NCBI RefSeq assembly: GCF_003148825.1 | Contig: NZ_QGGZ01000003.1 | Location: forward strand, 434,001 to 498,000 | Source: Streptomyces sp. CG 926 | GTDB lineage: Bacteria; Actinomycetota; Actinomycetes; Streptomycetales; Streptomycetaceae | Reading direction: 5' to 3' | Length of the DNA stretch: 64,000 nt | Notes under the pieces: generated by a model | The model's input: the letters and a program-made list of their open reading frames with translations, nothing else | The model's database searches: none | What the model was told of the DNA's origin: nothing | Made by a program: the position numbers and the translations under genes | Shown: piece after piece, positions 1 through 7,028 of the stretch | How the letters are laid out: each line of letters starts with the position of its first letter | How positions within the stretch are numbered: the first letter of the stretch is position 1

Positions 1-452
1 CGCGCCAGCTCTACTTCTCCTTCTACCAGCACGAGGTCTACGGGGAGCTCGCCCGCGGCGACGGCCCGTTCGCGCCGCTGGCGGCCAAGGCCGTCAAGGA
101 GACCGCGTACCACCGCGACCACGCCGAGCAGTGGACCCTGCGGCTCGGCGACGGCACCGAGGAGAGCCGCAGCCGTATGCGGGCCGCCCTCGACGCGCTG
201 TGGAAGTTCACCGGCGAGATGTTCCAGCCGGTGGACGGCCAGGGCGGCCTGGACCTGGCCGCCGTGGAGGAGCGCTGGCTGGCCGCGCTGACCGACGTAC
301 TGGGACGGGCCGGCCTCGACCTGCCCCAGGGGCCGCGCACCGGCGCCTGGGCGGCCGGCGCCGGCCGGCAGGGCCTGCACACCGAGTCCTTCGGCCGGAT
401 GCTCGCCGAGATGCAGCACCTGCACCGCAGCCACCCGGGGGCCTCATGGTGA
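1..452 (+). CDS. paaC: PaaC, structural subunit of phenylacetyl-CoA 1,2-epoxidase (5' truncated)
   Basis: The reading frame is open from base 3 and ends in TGA at 450-452; the amino-terminal part lies outside the window. The visible part matches the C-terminal half of PaaC, the ferritin-like but iron-free partner of the catalytic PaaA subunit in the multicomponent monooxygenase that epoxidises phenylacetyl-CoA. Recognisable stretches are the YHRDHAEQW helix and the RLGDGTEES segment followed by LDALWKFTGEMF. It overlaps the next gene (paaD) by 7 bases, so the two are translationally coupled. PaaA and PaaB are presumably just upstream of the window. Confidence 0.9.
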   Translation, partial: RQLYFSFYQHEVYGELARGDGPFAPLAAKAVKETAYHRDHAEQWTLRLGDGTEESRSRMRAALDALWKFTGEMFQPVDGQGGLDLAAVEERWLAALTDVLGRAGLDLPQGPRTGAWAAGAGRQGLHTESFGRMLAEMQHLHRSHPGASW

Positions 453-952
453 CCGCCGACGCCGGAACGACCCGCCTGGAGGCGGAGCTGGCCGCGCTGG
501 CCGGCTCCGTCCCGGACCCGGAGCTGCCCGTGCTCACCCTCGGCGAGCTCGGCGTGGTACGCGGGGTGCGGATGCACGAGGACGGCCACGCCGAGGTCAC
601 CCTCACCCCCACCTACACCGGCTGCCCCGCCATCGAGGCCATGTCCGCCGACATCGAGCGGGCCCTGACCGGCCACGGCATCCCCGAGGTGCGGGTGACG
701 ACCGTGCTGGCCCCCGCCTGGTCCACCGACGACATCAGCGCCGAGGGCCGGCGCAAGCTCGCCGAGTTCGGCATCGCCCCGCCCCGGCCGCACGCGGCCG
801 GCGGGCCGGTCCCGGTGACCCTGTCGGTCCGCTGCCCGAACTGCGGATCGACCGACACCGAGCTGCTCAGCCGCTTCTCCTCCACCGCGTGCAAGGCGCT
901 GCGTCGCTGCACCGCCTGCCGCGAACCGTTCGACCACTTCAAGGAGCTCTAG
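446..952 (+). CDS. paaD: PaaD, MIP18/DUF59-type maturation factor of the phenylacetyl-CoA epoxidase
   Basis: The 168-aa protein has an N-terminal MIP18/DUF59-like domain (about residues 13-105) with the conserved TYTGCPA motif (Cys60), and a C-terminal zinc-ribbon-like tail with Cys130/Cys133 and Cys155/Cys158. Family knowledge: PaaD is needed for assembly or iron-sulfur maturation of the PaaABCE complex rather than for catalysis. The ATG at 446 lies inside the end of paaC, and the stop at 950-952 is immediately followed by the paaE ATG, so paaC-paaD-paaE is a tight operon. Confidence 0.9.
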   Translation: MVTADAGTTRLEAELAALAGSVPDPELPVLTLGELGVVRGVRMHEDGHAEVTLTPTYTGCPAIEAMSADIERALTGHGIPEVRVTTVLAPAWSTDDISAEGRRKLAEFGIAPPRPHAAGGPVPVTLSVRCPNCGSTDTELLSRFSSTACKALRRCTACREPFDHFKEL

Positions 953-2056
953 ATGGCCGCCCCCCGCCACGGCGCGTTCCACCCGCTGACGGTGGCGGCT
1001 GTCGACCGACTCACCGACGACTCGGTGGCACTGACCCTGCGGGTTCCCGAGGAGCTGCGCGAGGACTACCGGCACGCCCCGGGCCAGCACCTGACGCTGC
1101 GCCGCACCGCCCCCGAGGGCGGCGCCGAGGTCCGCCGCACCTACTCGATCTGTTCTCCGGCGCCGTCCGCGGACGGACCGGGCCCCGAGCAGCTGCGGGT
1201 CGGGGTGCGGCTGGTGGAGGGCGGTGAGTTCTCCACCTTCGCGCACAAGGAGATCGCCGCCGGTGACGTGCTGGAGGTCATGGTCCCGGCCGGGCGCTTC
1301 ACGCTGGAACCGACCACCGCCCCGGCCTCGGGCCACTACGCGGCGATCGTCGGCGGCAGCGGCATCACGCCGGTGCTCTCGATCGCGGCGAGCCTGCTGG
1401 CCGCCCGGCCCGACGCCCGGTTCTGCCTCGTGCGCAGCGACCGTACGGCGGCCTCGACGATGTTCCTGGAGGAGGTCGCCGACCTCAAGGACCGCTATCC
1501 GGCACGGTTCCAGCTGGTGACGGTCCTCTCCCGGGAGGAGCAGGAGTCCGGGCTGCCCTCCGGGCGGCTGGACGAGGAGCGGCTGGCGTCCCTGCTGCCC
1601 GCGCTGCTGCCGGTGCCGGAGGTGACGGGCTGGTTCCTGTGCGGCCCGTACGGCCTGGTGCAGGGCGCGGAGCGGGCCTTGGGCGGGCTCGGCGTCGCAC
1701 GGACCCGGGTGCACGAGGAGATCTTCCACGTCGAGGACACCGCGCCGACGGCCCGTCCCGCCGGTGCCACGGCCCCCGCGACCGGGCGGGTCACGGCGCG
1801 GCTCGACGGCCGCTCGGGCACCTGGCCGGTCCAGGACGGCGAGTCCCTGCTGGACGCGGTGCTCCGCAACCGCGCGGACGCCCCGTACGCCTGCAAGGGC
1901 GGGGTCTGCGGCACCTGCCGGGCGTTCGTGGTCTCGGGCGAGGTCCGGATGGAGCGGAACTTCGCGCTGGAGGCCGAGGAGACGGAGGCCGGGTTCGTCC
2001 TGGCCTGTCAGTCGCACCCGGTCACCGAGGAAGTGGAGATCGACTTCGACCGCTGA
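953..2056 (+). CDS. paaE: PaaE, NAD(P)H-dependent reductase of the phenylacetyl-CoA epoxidase
   Basis: The 367-aa protein is a ferredoxin-NAD(P) reductase-type flavoprotein that passes electrons from NAD(P)H through FAD and a 2Fe-2S centre to PaaA. The N-terminal FAD-binding barrel has the RTYSICS motif, the nucleotide domain has GSGITPVLSI, and the C-terminal plant-type ferredoxin domain (from about residue 280) has YACKGGVCGTC with a fourth Cys in VLACQS. It is the last gene of the operon; a perfect hairpin 22 bases downstream looks like its terminator. Domain order and length are usual for PaaE/PaaK. Confidence 0.93.
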   Translation: MAAPRHGAFHPLTVAAVDRLTDDSVALTLRVPEELREDYRHAPGQHLTLRRTAPEGGAEVRRTYSICSPAPSADGPGPEQLRVGVRLVEGGEFSTFAHKEIAAGDVLEVMVPAGRFTLEPTTAPASGHYAAIVGGSGITPVLSIAASLLAARPDARFCLVRSDRTAASTMFLEEVADLKDRYPARFQLVTVLSREEQESGLPSGRLDEERLASLLPALLPVPEVTGWFLCGPYGLVQGAERALGGLGVARTRVHEEIFHVEDTAPTARPAGATAPATGRVTARLDGRSGTWPVQDGESLLDAVLRNRADAPYACKGGVCGTCRAFVVSGEVRMERNFALEAEETEAGFVLACQSHPVTEEVEIDFDR

Positions 2057-2077
2057 GGCGGGACGACGTCCCCTCGA

Positions 2078-2107
2078 TCAGGCCCCTGTCCCAGGACAGG
2101 GGCCTGA
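2078..2107 (+). terminator. Hairpin terminator after paaE
   Basis: Perfect inverted repeat with 14 complementary positions (2078-2091 against 2094-2107) around a two-base centre, 22 bases after the paaE stop. There is no T-tract, which is common for actinobacterial terminators. It could also be an operator, but its place after the last operon gene favours termination. Confidence 0.6.
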
Positions 2108-2150
2108 CCCGTCTTCAGGGCCTGTCCGTCCACAAGGCCTGTCCATTTAC

Positions 2151-2164
2151 CAGAACCTGTTCTA
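2151..2164. promoter_or_regulatory. Palindrome resembling a KstR/FadR-type TetR operator
   Basis: The 14-mer CAGAACCTGTTCTA contains AGAAC-CT-GTTCT, an inverted repeat matching the TAGAAC-NN-GTTCTA form known for KstR-type TetR regulators of lipid and steroid catabolism, except at the first base. It lies 73 bases upstream of an acyl-CoA dehydrogenase start, a usual place for such an operator. Assignment to a given regulator is inference; no regulator gene is visible nearby. Confidence 0.4.
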
Positions 2165-2173
2165 TCTTGACGC

Positions 2174-2218
2174 ACCGTCAGACGCGACATCGTCGGACGC
2201 GACACCGTCAGACCTGAA
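2174..2218. repeat. Three tandem 15-bp direct repeats in the acyl-CoA dehydrogenase leader
   Basis: Units at 2174-2188, 2189-2203 and 2204-2218 share the core CGTC(A/G)GACGCGAC; the third diverges after CGTCAGAC. They fill the space between the palindromic operator candidate and the ribosome binding site of the downstream gene. They may be a multimeric regulator binding site or a local duplication. Confidence 0.6.
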
Positions 2219-2236
2219 CGCGCGGGAGGACAGGCA

Positions 2237-3379
2237 GTGGACTTCACCTTCACCGAGGAGCAGCAGGCCGCCGTCGAGGCGGCCCGGGCCGTCTTCGCGG
2301 ATGTCGCGCCCGACGGCGTGCCCAGCCCCGCGCTGACCCCGGGGGCCGTCGCCGAGGACTTCGACCGCCCGCTGTGGGCCAAGCTCGCCGCGTCGGACCT
2401 GCTGAGCCTGGTGCTCGCCGAGGAGCACGGCGGAGCGGGCCTGGACGCCGTCGCCCTGTGCCTGGTGCTGCGCGAGGCCGCCAGGGTGCTGGCGCGGGTC
2501 CCGCTGCTGGAGCACTGCGCCACCGCCATGGCCGTGCAGGCCCACGGCAGCCCCGAACTGGCCGCCGCCCTGCTGCCCGGCGCGGGGAACGGCACGCTCG
2601 TGCTCACCGCCGCCGCCCACGGACGCTCCGGCCACGACCCGGCCGAGCTCGCGGTCGTCGCCCGCCGAGAGGGCGAGGAGTGGATCCTGGAGGGCACCCA
2701 GACCGCGGTCCCCTGGGCACACGGCGCGGACTGGATCGCCGTACCCGCGCACACCGGCGAAGGCGAGGCCGTCCTCGCACTCGTCCCCCGGGCCGCCGAA
2801 GGACTGGCCCTCGCCGAGCAGGTCTCCACGAGCGGGGAGCGGCTCGCCGAACTCGCCCTCGACGGCGTACGGGTGGACGCGACGCACCTCATCGAAACCC
2901 CGGGAGCCTGGGAGCGGCTACGCCAGCTCCTCGCCACCGGGACCTGCGCGCTGGCGCTCGGACTCGGCGAGAACGTCCTCACCATGACCAGCGGGTACAC
3001 CGCCAAGCGCGAGCAGTTCGGCTTCCCGGTGGCCACCTTCCAGGCCGTCGCCGTCCAGGCCGCCGACCGGTACATCGATCTGCGCGCCATGGAGGTCACC
3101 CTGTGGCAGGCCGCCTGGCGGCTCGACGCGGGGACCGGCGGCGCCGGTGGTCCGCTGCCGAGCTCCGGTGATGTCGCGGTCGCCAAGATCTGGGCCGCGG
3201 AGGGTGTGCGCCGGGTCGTGCAGACCGCCCAGCACCTGCACGGCGGATTCGGCGCCGACACGGACTACCCGCTGCACCGCTACCACGCCTGGGCCAAACA
3301 GCTGGAGCTCCAGCTCGGCCCGGCCGCCGCGCACGAGGAGGCCTTGGGCGACCTGCTGGCCGCCCACCCCCTCGCCTGA
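2237..3379 (+). CDS. Acyl-CoA dehydrogenase family protein
   Basis: The 380-aa protein starts with GTG at 2237, six bases after the strong ribosome binding site GGGAGGA (2224-2230). The FTEEQQA start, the DLLSLVLAEEHGGAGLD helix region and the C-terminal LHGGFGADTDYPLHRYHAWAKQLELQLG segment are typical of FAD acyl-CoA dehydrogenases; the Gly-Gly-x-Gly stretch binds the cofactor pyrophosphate. The product should introduce a 2,3 double bond in an acyl-CoA; substrate is not predictable. It lies after paa genes and may share a degradation theme, but has its own upstream regulatory region. It converges on the rhodanese gene 12 bases away. Confidence 0.88.
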   Translation: MDFTFTEEQQAAVEAARAVFADVAPDGVPSPALTPGAVAEDFDRPLWAKLAASDLLSLVLAEEHGGAGLDAVALCLVLREAARVLARVPLLEHCATAMAVQAHGSPELAAALLPGAGNGTLVLTAAAHGRSGHDPAELAVVARREGEEWILEGTQTAVPWAHGADWIAVPAHTGEGEAVLALVPRAAEGLALAEQVSTSGERLAELALDGVRVDATHLIETPGAWERLRQLLATGTCALALGLGENVLTMTSGYTAKREQFGFPVATFQAVAVQAADRYIDLRAMEVTLWQAAWRLDAGTGGAGGPLPSSGDVAVAKIWAAEGVRRVVQTAQHLHGGFGADTDYPLHRYHAWAKQLELQLGPAAAHEEALGDLLAAHPLA

Positions 3380-3391
3380 ACCGGCTCCTCG

Positions 3392-3736
3392 TCAGAGGAC
3401 GAAGGCCGGGTTCCCGTTGTCCGTCACCATCGGGCGCCCGGCACCGTCCCAGGCCTGCATCCCGCCGTCGACGTTCACCGCGTCGATCTCCTGGCGCACC
3501 AGGTACTGGGTGACCTGCGCGGAACGCCCGCCGACCCGGCACATCACGTACACCCGGCGGCCGTCCTCGACAGCCTCGGTCAGCTCACCGAAGCGGGCCA
3601 CGAAGTCGCTCATCGGGATGTGCAGAGCACCCTCGACGTGGCCGGCCGCCCATTCGTCGTCCTCACGGACGTCGAGAACAAAGCCTTCGGAGGGCACCGC
3701 GGTGGCGTCCACCGAGGGAAGCGGCCCGAAGTTCAT
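3392..3736 (-). CDS. Single-domain rhodanese-like protein
   Basis: The 114-aa protein is one complete rhodanese domain: an N-terminal VLDVREDDEWAAGHVEGALHIP segment (CH2A-like signature) and the active-site loop VMCRVGGRSAQV with the catalytic cysteine. Such proteins carry sulfane sulfur as a persulfide; donor and acceptor cannot be told from sequence. There is no signal peptide, so it acts in the cytoplasm. It stands alone, convergent with the acyl-CoA dehydrogenase gene. Confidence 0.88.
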   Translation of the reverse strand: MNFGPLPSVDATAVPSEGFVLDVREDDEWAAGHVEGALHIPMSDFVARFGELTEAVEDGRRVYVMCRVGGRSAQVTQYLVRQEIDAVNVDGGMQAWDGAGRPMVTDNGNPAFVL

Positions 3737-3804
3737 AGCTGTCGCCTTCTCTCTTCACGAATCTGCTGCCAACCTATCCGACCACCCGGTACGGGCGAAC
3801 CGGC

Positions 3805-4656
3805 TCACTCGGCGGCGAGCTCCGCCGCCAGCTCCGCCTCGCGCTCGCAGACCTGCGCGAGCAGCTGCTCCGCGATCTCCTCCAGCAGCCGGTCGGGGTC
3901 CTCGGGCGCCATCCTCAGCATCGACCCGATCGCACTGTCCTCCAGCTCCTTGGCCACGAGCGACAGCAGCTCCTTGCGGCGTGCCAGCCATTCCAGCCGG
4001 GCGTACAGCTCGTCGCTCTCGCCGGGGACCGCCGCCTCGGGCGCCGGTCCGGCCGCCCATTCCTCGGCCAGCTCGCGCAGCAGCCCCTCGTCGCCGCGCC
4101 CGTAGGCCGCGTTGACCCGCGCGATGAACGCGTCACGGCGCTCCCGCTCGCCTTCCTCCTGCGCGAGGTCGGGGTGGGCCTGACGGACCAGCTCACGGTA
4201 GAGGCGGCGCACCTCCTCCGAGGGCCGCACCCGCTCCGGCGGCCGCACGGGCCGGTCGGTCAGCATCGCGGAGGCGTCGTCGGAGATCCCGTCCGAGCCC
4301 AGCCAGTCGTGGAACAGCTCGTCCACCCCGGGCATCGGCATGACCAGCGAGCGCGCTTCCTTCGCCCGCCGCAGGTCCTCGGGATCGCCGCTGCGGGACG
4401 CCTTCGCCTCGGCGATCAGGGCGTCCAGTTCGTCGAGCCTCGTGTACATGGGGCCGAGCTTCTGGTGGTGCAGGCGGGAGAAGTTCTCCACCTCCACGCG
4501 GAAGGTCTCCACCGCGATCTCGAACTCGATCAGCGCCTGCTCGGCGGCCCGCACGGCCCGCTCCAGGCGCGCCTCCGGGCGCTCCCCACCGGTGACGGAG
4601 GAGTCACCGGATGCACCGGGGACTGTCTGCTCAGGCTGCTCGGTCTGCTCGCTCAC
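3805..4656 (-). CDS. J-domain-like conserved actinobacterial protein
   Basis: The 283-aa protein has a charged, probably coiled-coil middle part (about residues 27-105) and a J-domain-like segment around RLYRELVRQAHPDLAQ, with the HPD tripeptide at residues 161-163 followed by a helix containing FIARVNAAYGRGD. This resembles helices II and III of DnaJ domains. The C-terminal part is helical and acidic. No DnaK gene is nearby. It may help DnaK or only share the fold; function is unassigned. The parS-like palindrome lies 25 bases upstream of its start codon. Confidence 0.65.
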   Translation of the reverse strand: MSEQTEQPEQTVPGASGDSSVTGGERPEARLERAVRAAEQALIEFEIAVETFRVEVENFSRLHHQKLGPMYTRLDELDALIAEAKASRSGDPEDLRRAKEARSLVMPMPGVDELFHDWLGSDGISDDASAMLTDRPVRPPERVRPSEEVRRLYRELVRQAHPDLAQEEGERERRDAFIARVNAAYGRGDEGLLRELAEEWAAGPAPEAAVPGESDELYARLEWLARRKELLSLVAKELEDSAIGSMLRMAPEDPDRLLEEIAEQLLAQVCEREAELAAELAAE

Positions 4657-4680
4657 CCGGCCAGCCTACGGCCCGCCCGC

Positions 4681-4712
4681 GCGGGCGATGTTTCACGTGG
4701 AACATCGCCCGC
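4681..4712. other. parS-like ParB-binding site inside a 32-bp palindrome
   Basis: GTTTCACGTGGAAC (4690-4703) differs at one position from the consensus GTTTCACGTGAAAC for ParB sites in Streptomyces. It is the centre of a 32-bp inverted repeat (4681-4712) with a single mismatched pair. ParB sites cluster around oriC in this genus, which agrees with the other origin-proximal signals in the window. Function as a hairpin upstream of the J-domain gene cannot be excluded. Confidence 0.75.
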
Positions 4713-4838
4713 CGTGACAGGGCCCGCCACGGCTCCGGCCGGACCGCTCAGGCCCTGGTCGGAGCACCCGCGGGGCACCCACAGGCAGCCACGGACGCCC
4801 CGCAGGCGTGTCCGCGTACGAGCCGCCACCGACCGTCC

Positions 4839-4904
4839 GCCGACCCGCGGAGCACCGTCCGCGAGCCCACGGAGCACCGTCCGCCGGCCCGCGGAGCACC
4901 GTCA
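4839..4904. repeat. Three tandem 22-bp repeats overlapping the end of the DUF2252 gene
   Basis: Units 4839-4860, 4861-4882 and 4883-4904 share the core CGGAGCACCGTC at a fixed 22-base period; the last copy contains the stop codon of the leftward DUF2252 gene. There are no spacers, so this is a simple tandem repeat rather than CRISPR. It may reflect slippage that extended the 3' untranslated region. Confidence 0.75.
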
Positions 4905-6302
4905 GACCCCGATCTCCGCCGCGATCCGGCCGGCCCGTACCGCGGTCAGCAGATCGGCGTGATCGGCCTCGGTGCGGTCGGCGTAGGCCACGGCGAAGGT
5001 CGCCATCGCCTCGTCCAGCTCGTCGTTCTTCCCGCAGTACCCGGCCAGCAGCCGCGGGTCGACGCTGTGCGCGTGCGCCCGGGCCAGCAGAGCGCCGGTC
5101 ATCCGCCCGTAGTCGTCGATCTGCTCGACGGCCAGCGCCGCCGGATCCACGCTGCCCTTGCGGTTGCGGAACTGCCGCACCTGGAAGGGCCGGCCCTCCA
5201 CCGTGGTCCAGCCCAGCATGATGTCGGAGACCACCTGCATCCGCTTCTGCCCGGCCACCACCCGAAGGCCCTCGTGCTGCTCGGGAGCCGGCGCGAAGCC
5301 CAGCCCGGGCAGGTGCGGCAGCAGCACCGAGGGCCGCGCCTCCTTGACCTGGAGCACCAGCGGCTCGCCCCGGTGGTCCAGCAGCAGGACCACGTACGAG
5401 CGGGTGCCGACGCTCCCGGTGCCCACCACGCGGAAGGCCACGTCCTGGATCGCGTACCGGGCCAGCAGCGGCAGCCGGTCGCCCTGGAGCGTGTGCAGGT
5501 AGGGGCCGAGCGAGGCCGCCACGGCCGCCGCCTCCCCGTCCCCGACCCGGCGCAGCACGGGCAGCGCGTCGACGAAGCGGCGGCCGCCGTCGGGCCCTAT
5601 CTCGGTGGACTTGGCGGCGAACCGCGCGGAGGTGTTGTTGCGTGCCTTCTCCGAGACCCGCTCCAACGTGCCCAGCAGATCGCGGGCGTCGGTGTGCGAG
5701 ACCAGTTCCTCGTCGGCGATGGCGTTCCAGGCGTCGAGCGCGGGCAGCTTGGCGAGGAGCCGCATGGTGCGCCGGTAGGCACCGACCGAGTCGAGCGCGG
5801 CCGCCCTGCAGGTGTCCTCGTCCGCGCCCGCCACCCGGCCCGCCAGCACCAGCGAGGCCGCCAGCCGCTTCACGTCCCACTCCCACGGGCCGAACACGGT
5901 CTCGTCGAAGTCGTTGAGGTCGATGACGAGCCGCCCGCGCGCGTCCCCGTACAGACCGAAGTTCGCCGCGTGCGCGTCGCCGCAGATCTGCGCGCCGACC
6001 CCGGTCACCGGACCACCGGACAGGTCGTGGGCCATCAGCCCGGCCGCCCCGCGCAGGAACGCGAAGGGGTTCGCGGCCATCCGGCCCACCCGTATCGGCG
6101 TCAGTTCGGGCACCCGCCCGGCGTTGGACTCCTCCACCGCGCGCACCGCGTCCGGCCGGTCGGCCGGCGCCGTGAAGGCGGCGTGCGCCGACCGCGGCAG
6201 GCGGGCGCGCAGGGCCTTGCCCTCCTCCTTCGGCGAACCGGCCGCCACCCTCGGCGCGAAGCCCGCCACGTCCGGAATCCGCTGACCCGCAATCGCCGCC
6301 AT
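4902..6302 (-). CDS. DUF2252 family protein (kinase-like fold)
   Basis: The 466-aa protein matches DUF2252, best seen in the QICGDAHAANFGLYGD segment and the LVIDLNDFDETVFGPWEWDVKRLAAS block, which resemble the catalytic and metal-binding loops of aminoglycoside-phosphotransferase-like proteins. No activity is established for the family. The ATG at 6302 has a G-rich ribosome binding site; an in-frame GTG at 6317 is the alternative. The gene ends inside a 22-bp tandem repeat array. It lies downstream of the response regulator gene with 58 bases between. Confidence 0.8.
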   Translation of the reverse strand: MAAIAGQRIPDVAGFAPRVAAGSPKEEGKALRARLPRSAHAAFTAPADRPDAVRAVEESNAGRVPELTPIRVGRMAANPFAFLRGAAGLMAHDLSGGPVTGVGAQICGDAHAANFGLYGDARGRLVIDLNDFDETVFGPWEWDVKRLAASLVLAGRVAGADEDTCRAAALDSVGAYRRTMRLLAKLPALDAWNAIADEELVSHTDARDLLGTLERVSEKARNNTSARFAAKSTEIGPDGGRRFVDALPVLRRVGDGEAAAVAASLGPYLHTLQGDRLPLLARYAIQDVAFRVVGTGSVGTRSYVVLLLDHRGEPLVLQVKEARPSVLLPHLPGLGFAPAPEQHEGLRVVAGQKRMQVVSDIMLGWTTVEGRPFQVRQFRNRKGSVDPAALAVEQIDDYGRMTGALLARAHAHSVDPRLLAGYCGKNDELDEAMATFAVAYADRTEADHADLLTAVRAGRIAAEIGV

Positions 6303-6359
6303 CGACGCCGCCCCCACCCGTTCACTTCATTGATCGCTTCTCGAACGGGCTGACCGTAT

Positions 6360-7019
6360 CTACAGCCCGGCGTCCCTGGCCAGCAGCGCCGCCTGCACCC
6401 GGTTCTCGCAGTCCAACTTCGCCAGGATCCGGCTCACGTACGTCTTCACCGTCGCCTCGCTCATGTGCAGCCGCCGGCCCGCCTCCGCGTTGGACAGGCC
6501 CTCGCCCAGCAGCGCCAGCACGCCGCGCTCACGGTCGCTGAGCTCCGCCACCTGACGCCGGGCCACCTCCCCGCGCACCACGGCCTTCCCGGACGCCAGC
6601 TGGTCCACCACGTGCCGGGTCGCGCCCGGCGAGAGGTACGCGTCCCCGGCGGCCGCCGCCCGGACCGCCCCGATCAGCTCGCCGGGCGCCGAGTCCTTCA
6701 ACAGGAATCCCGCGCCGCCCTCGCCCAGCGCCCGCAACACGTTCTCCTTCTCCCCGAAGGTGGTCAGGATCAGCGCCCGCACCTCCGGCACGGCCCGCCG
6801 CAGCTCGCCCAGCGCCGAGAGCCCGTCCATCACCGGCATCTGGATGTCCAGCAGCATCACGTCGGGCGCGTGCGAGCGGGCCAGGTCCACCGCCTCCCTG
6901 CCGTTCGCCGCCTCCGCGACGACCTCGATGTCCGGCGCCGAGGTCAGGATCATCCTGATCCCGGCCCGGATCAGTGGCTCGTCGTCGGCGATCACCACTC
7001 TGATCACTTCGGCTGTCAC
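6360..7019 (-). CDS. NarL/LuxR-family response regulator
   Basis: The 219-aa protein has a receiver domain (residues 5-120) with the acidic pocket ADDEP and phospho-acceptor Asp58 in LLDIQMP, and a C-terminal LuxR-type helix-turn-helix (about 150-215) with LSDRERGVLALLGEGLSNAEAGRRLHMSEATVKTY-type features. GTG at 7017-7019 is the start. It lies nine bases after the sensor kinase gene, so the pair is one two-component operon. The signal and targets cannot be read from the sequence. Confidence 0.92.
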   Translation of the reverse strand: MTAEVIRVVIADDEPLIRAGIRMILTSAPDIEVVAEAANGREAVDLARSHAPDVMLLDIQMPVMDGLSALGELRRAVPEVRALILTTFGEKENVLRALGEGGAGFLLKDSAPGELIGAVRAAAAGDAYLSPGATRHVVDQLASGKAVVRGEVARRQVAELSDRERGVLALLGEGLSNAEAGRRLHMSEATVKTYVSRILAKLDCENRVQAALLARDAGL

Positions 7020-7028
7020 CCCGCGCTC

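Noticed and set aside
4839..4904. Tandem repeats as a CRISPR array.
   Set aside because: The units are contiguous with no spacers, there are only three, and no cas genes are near.
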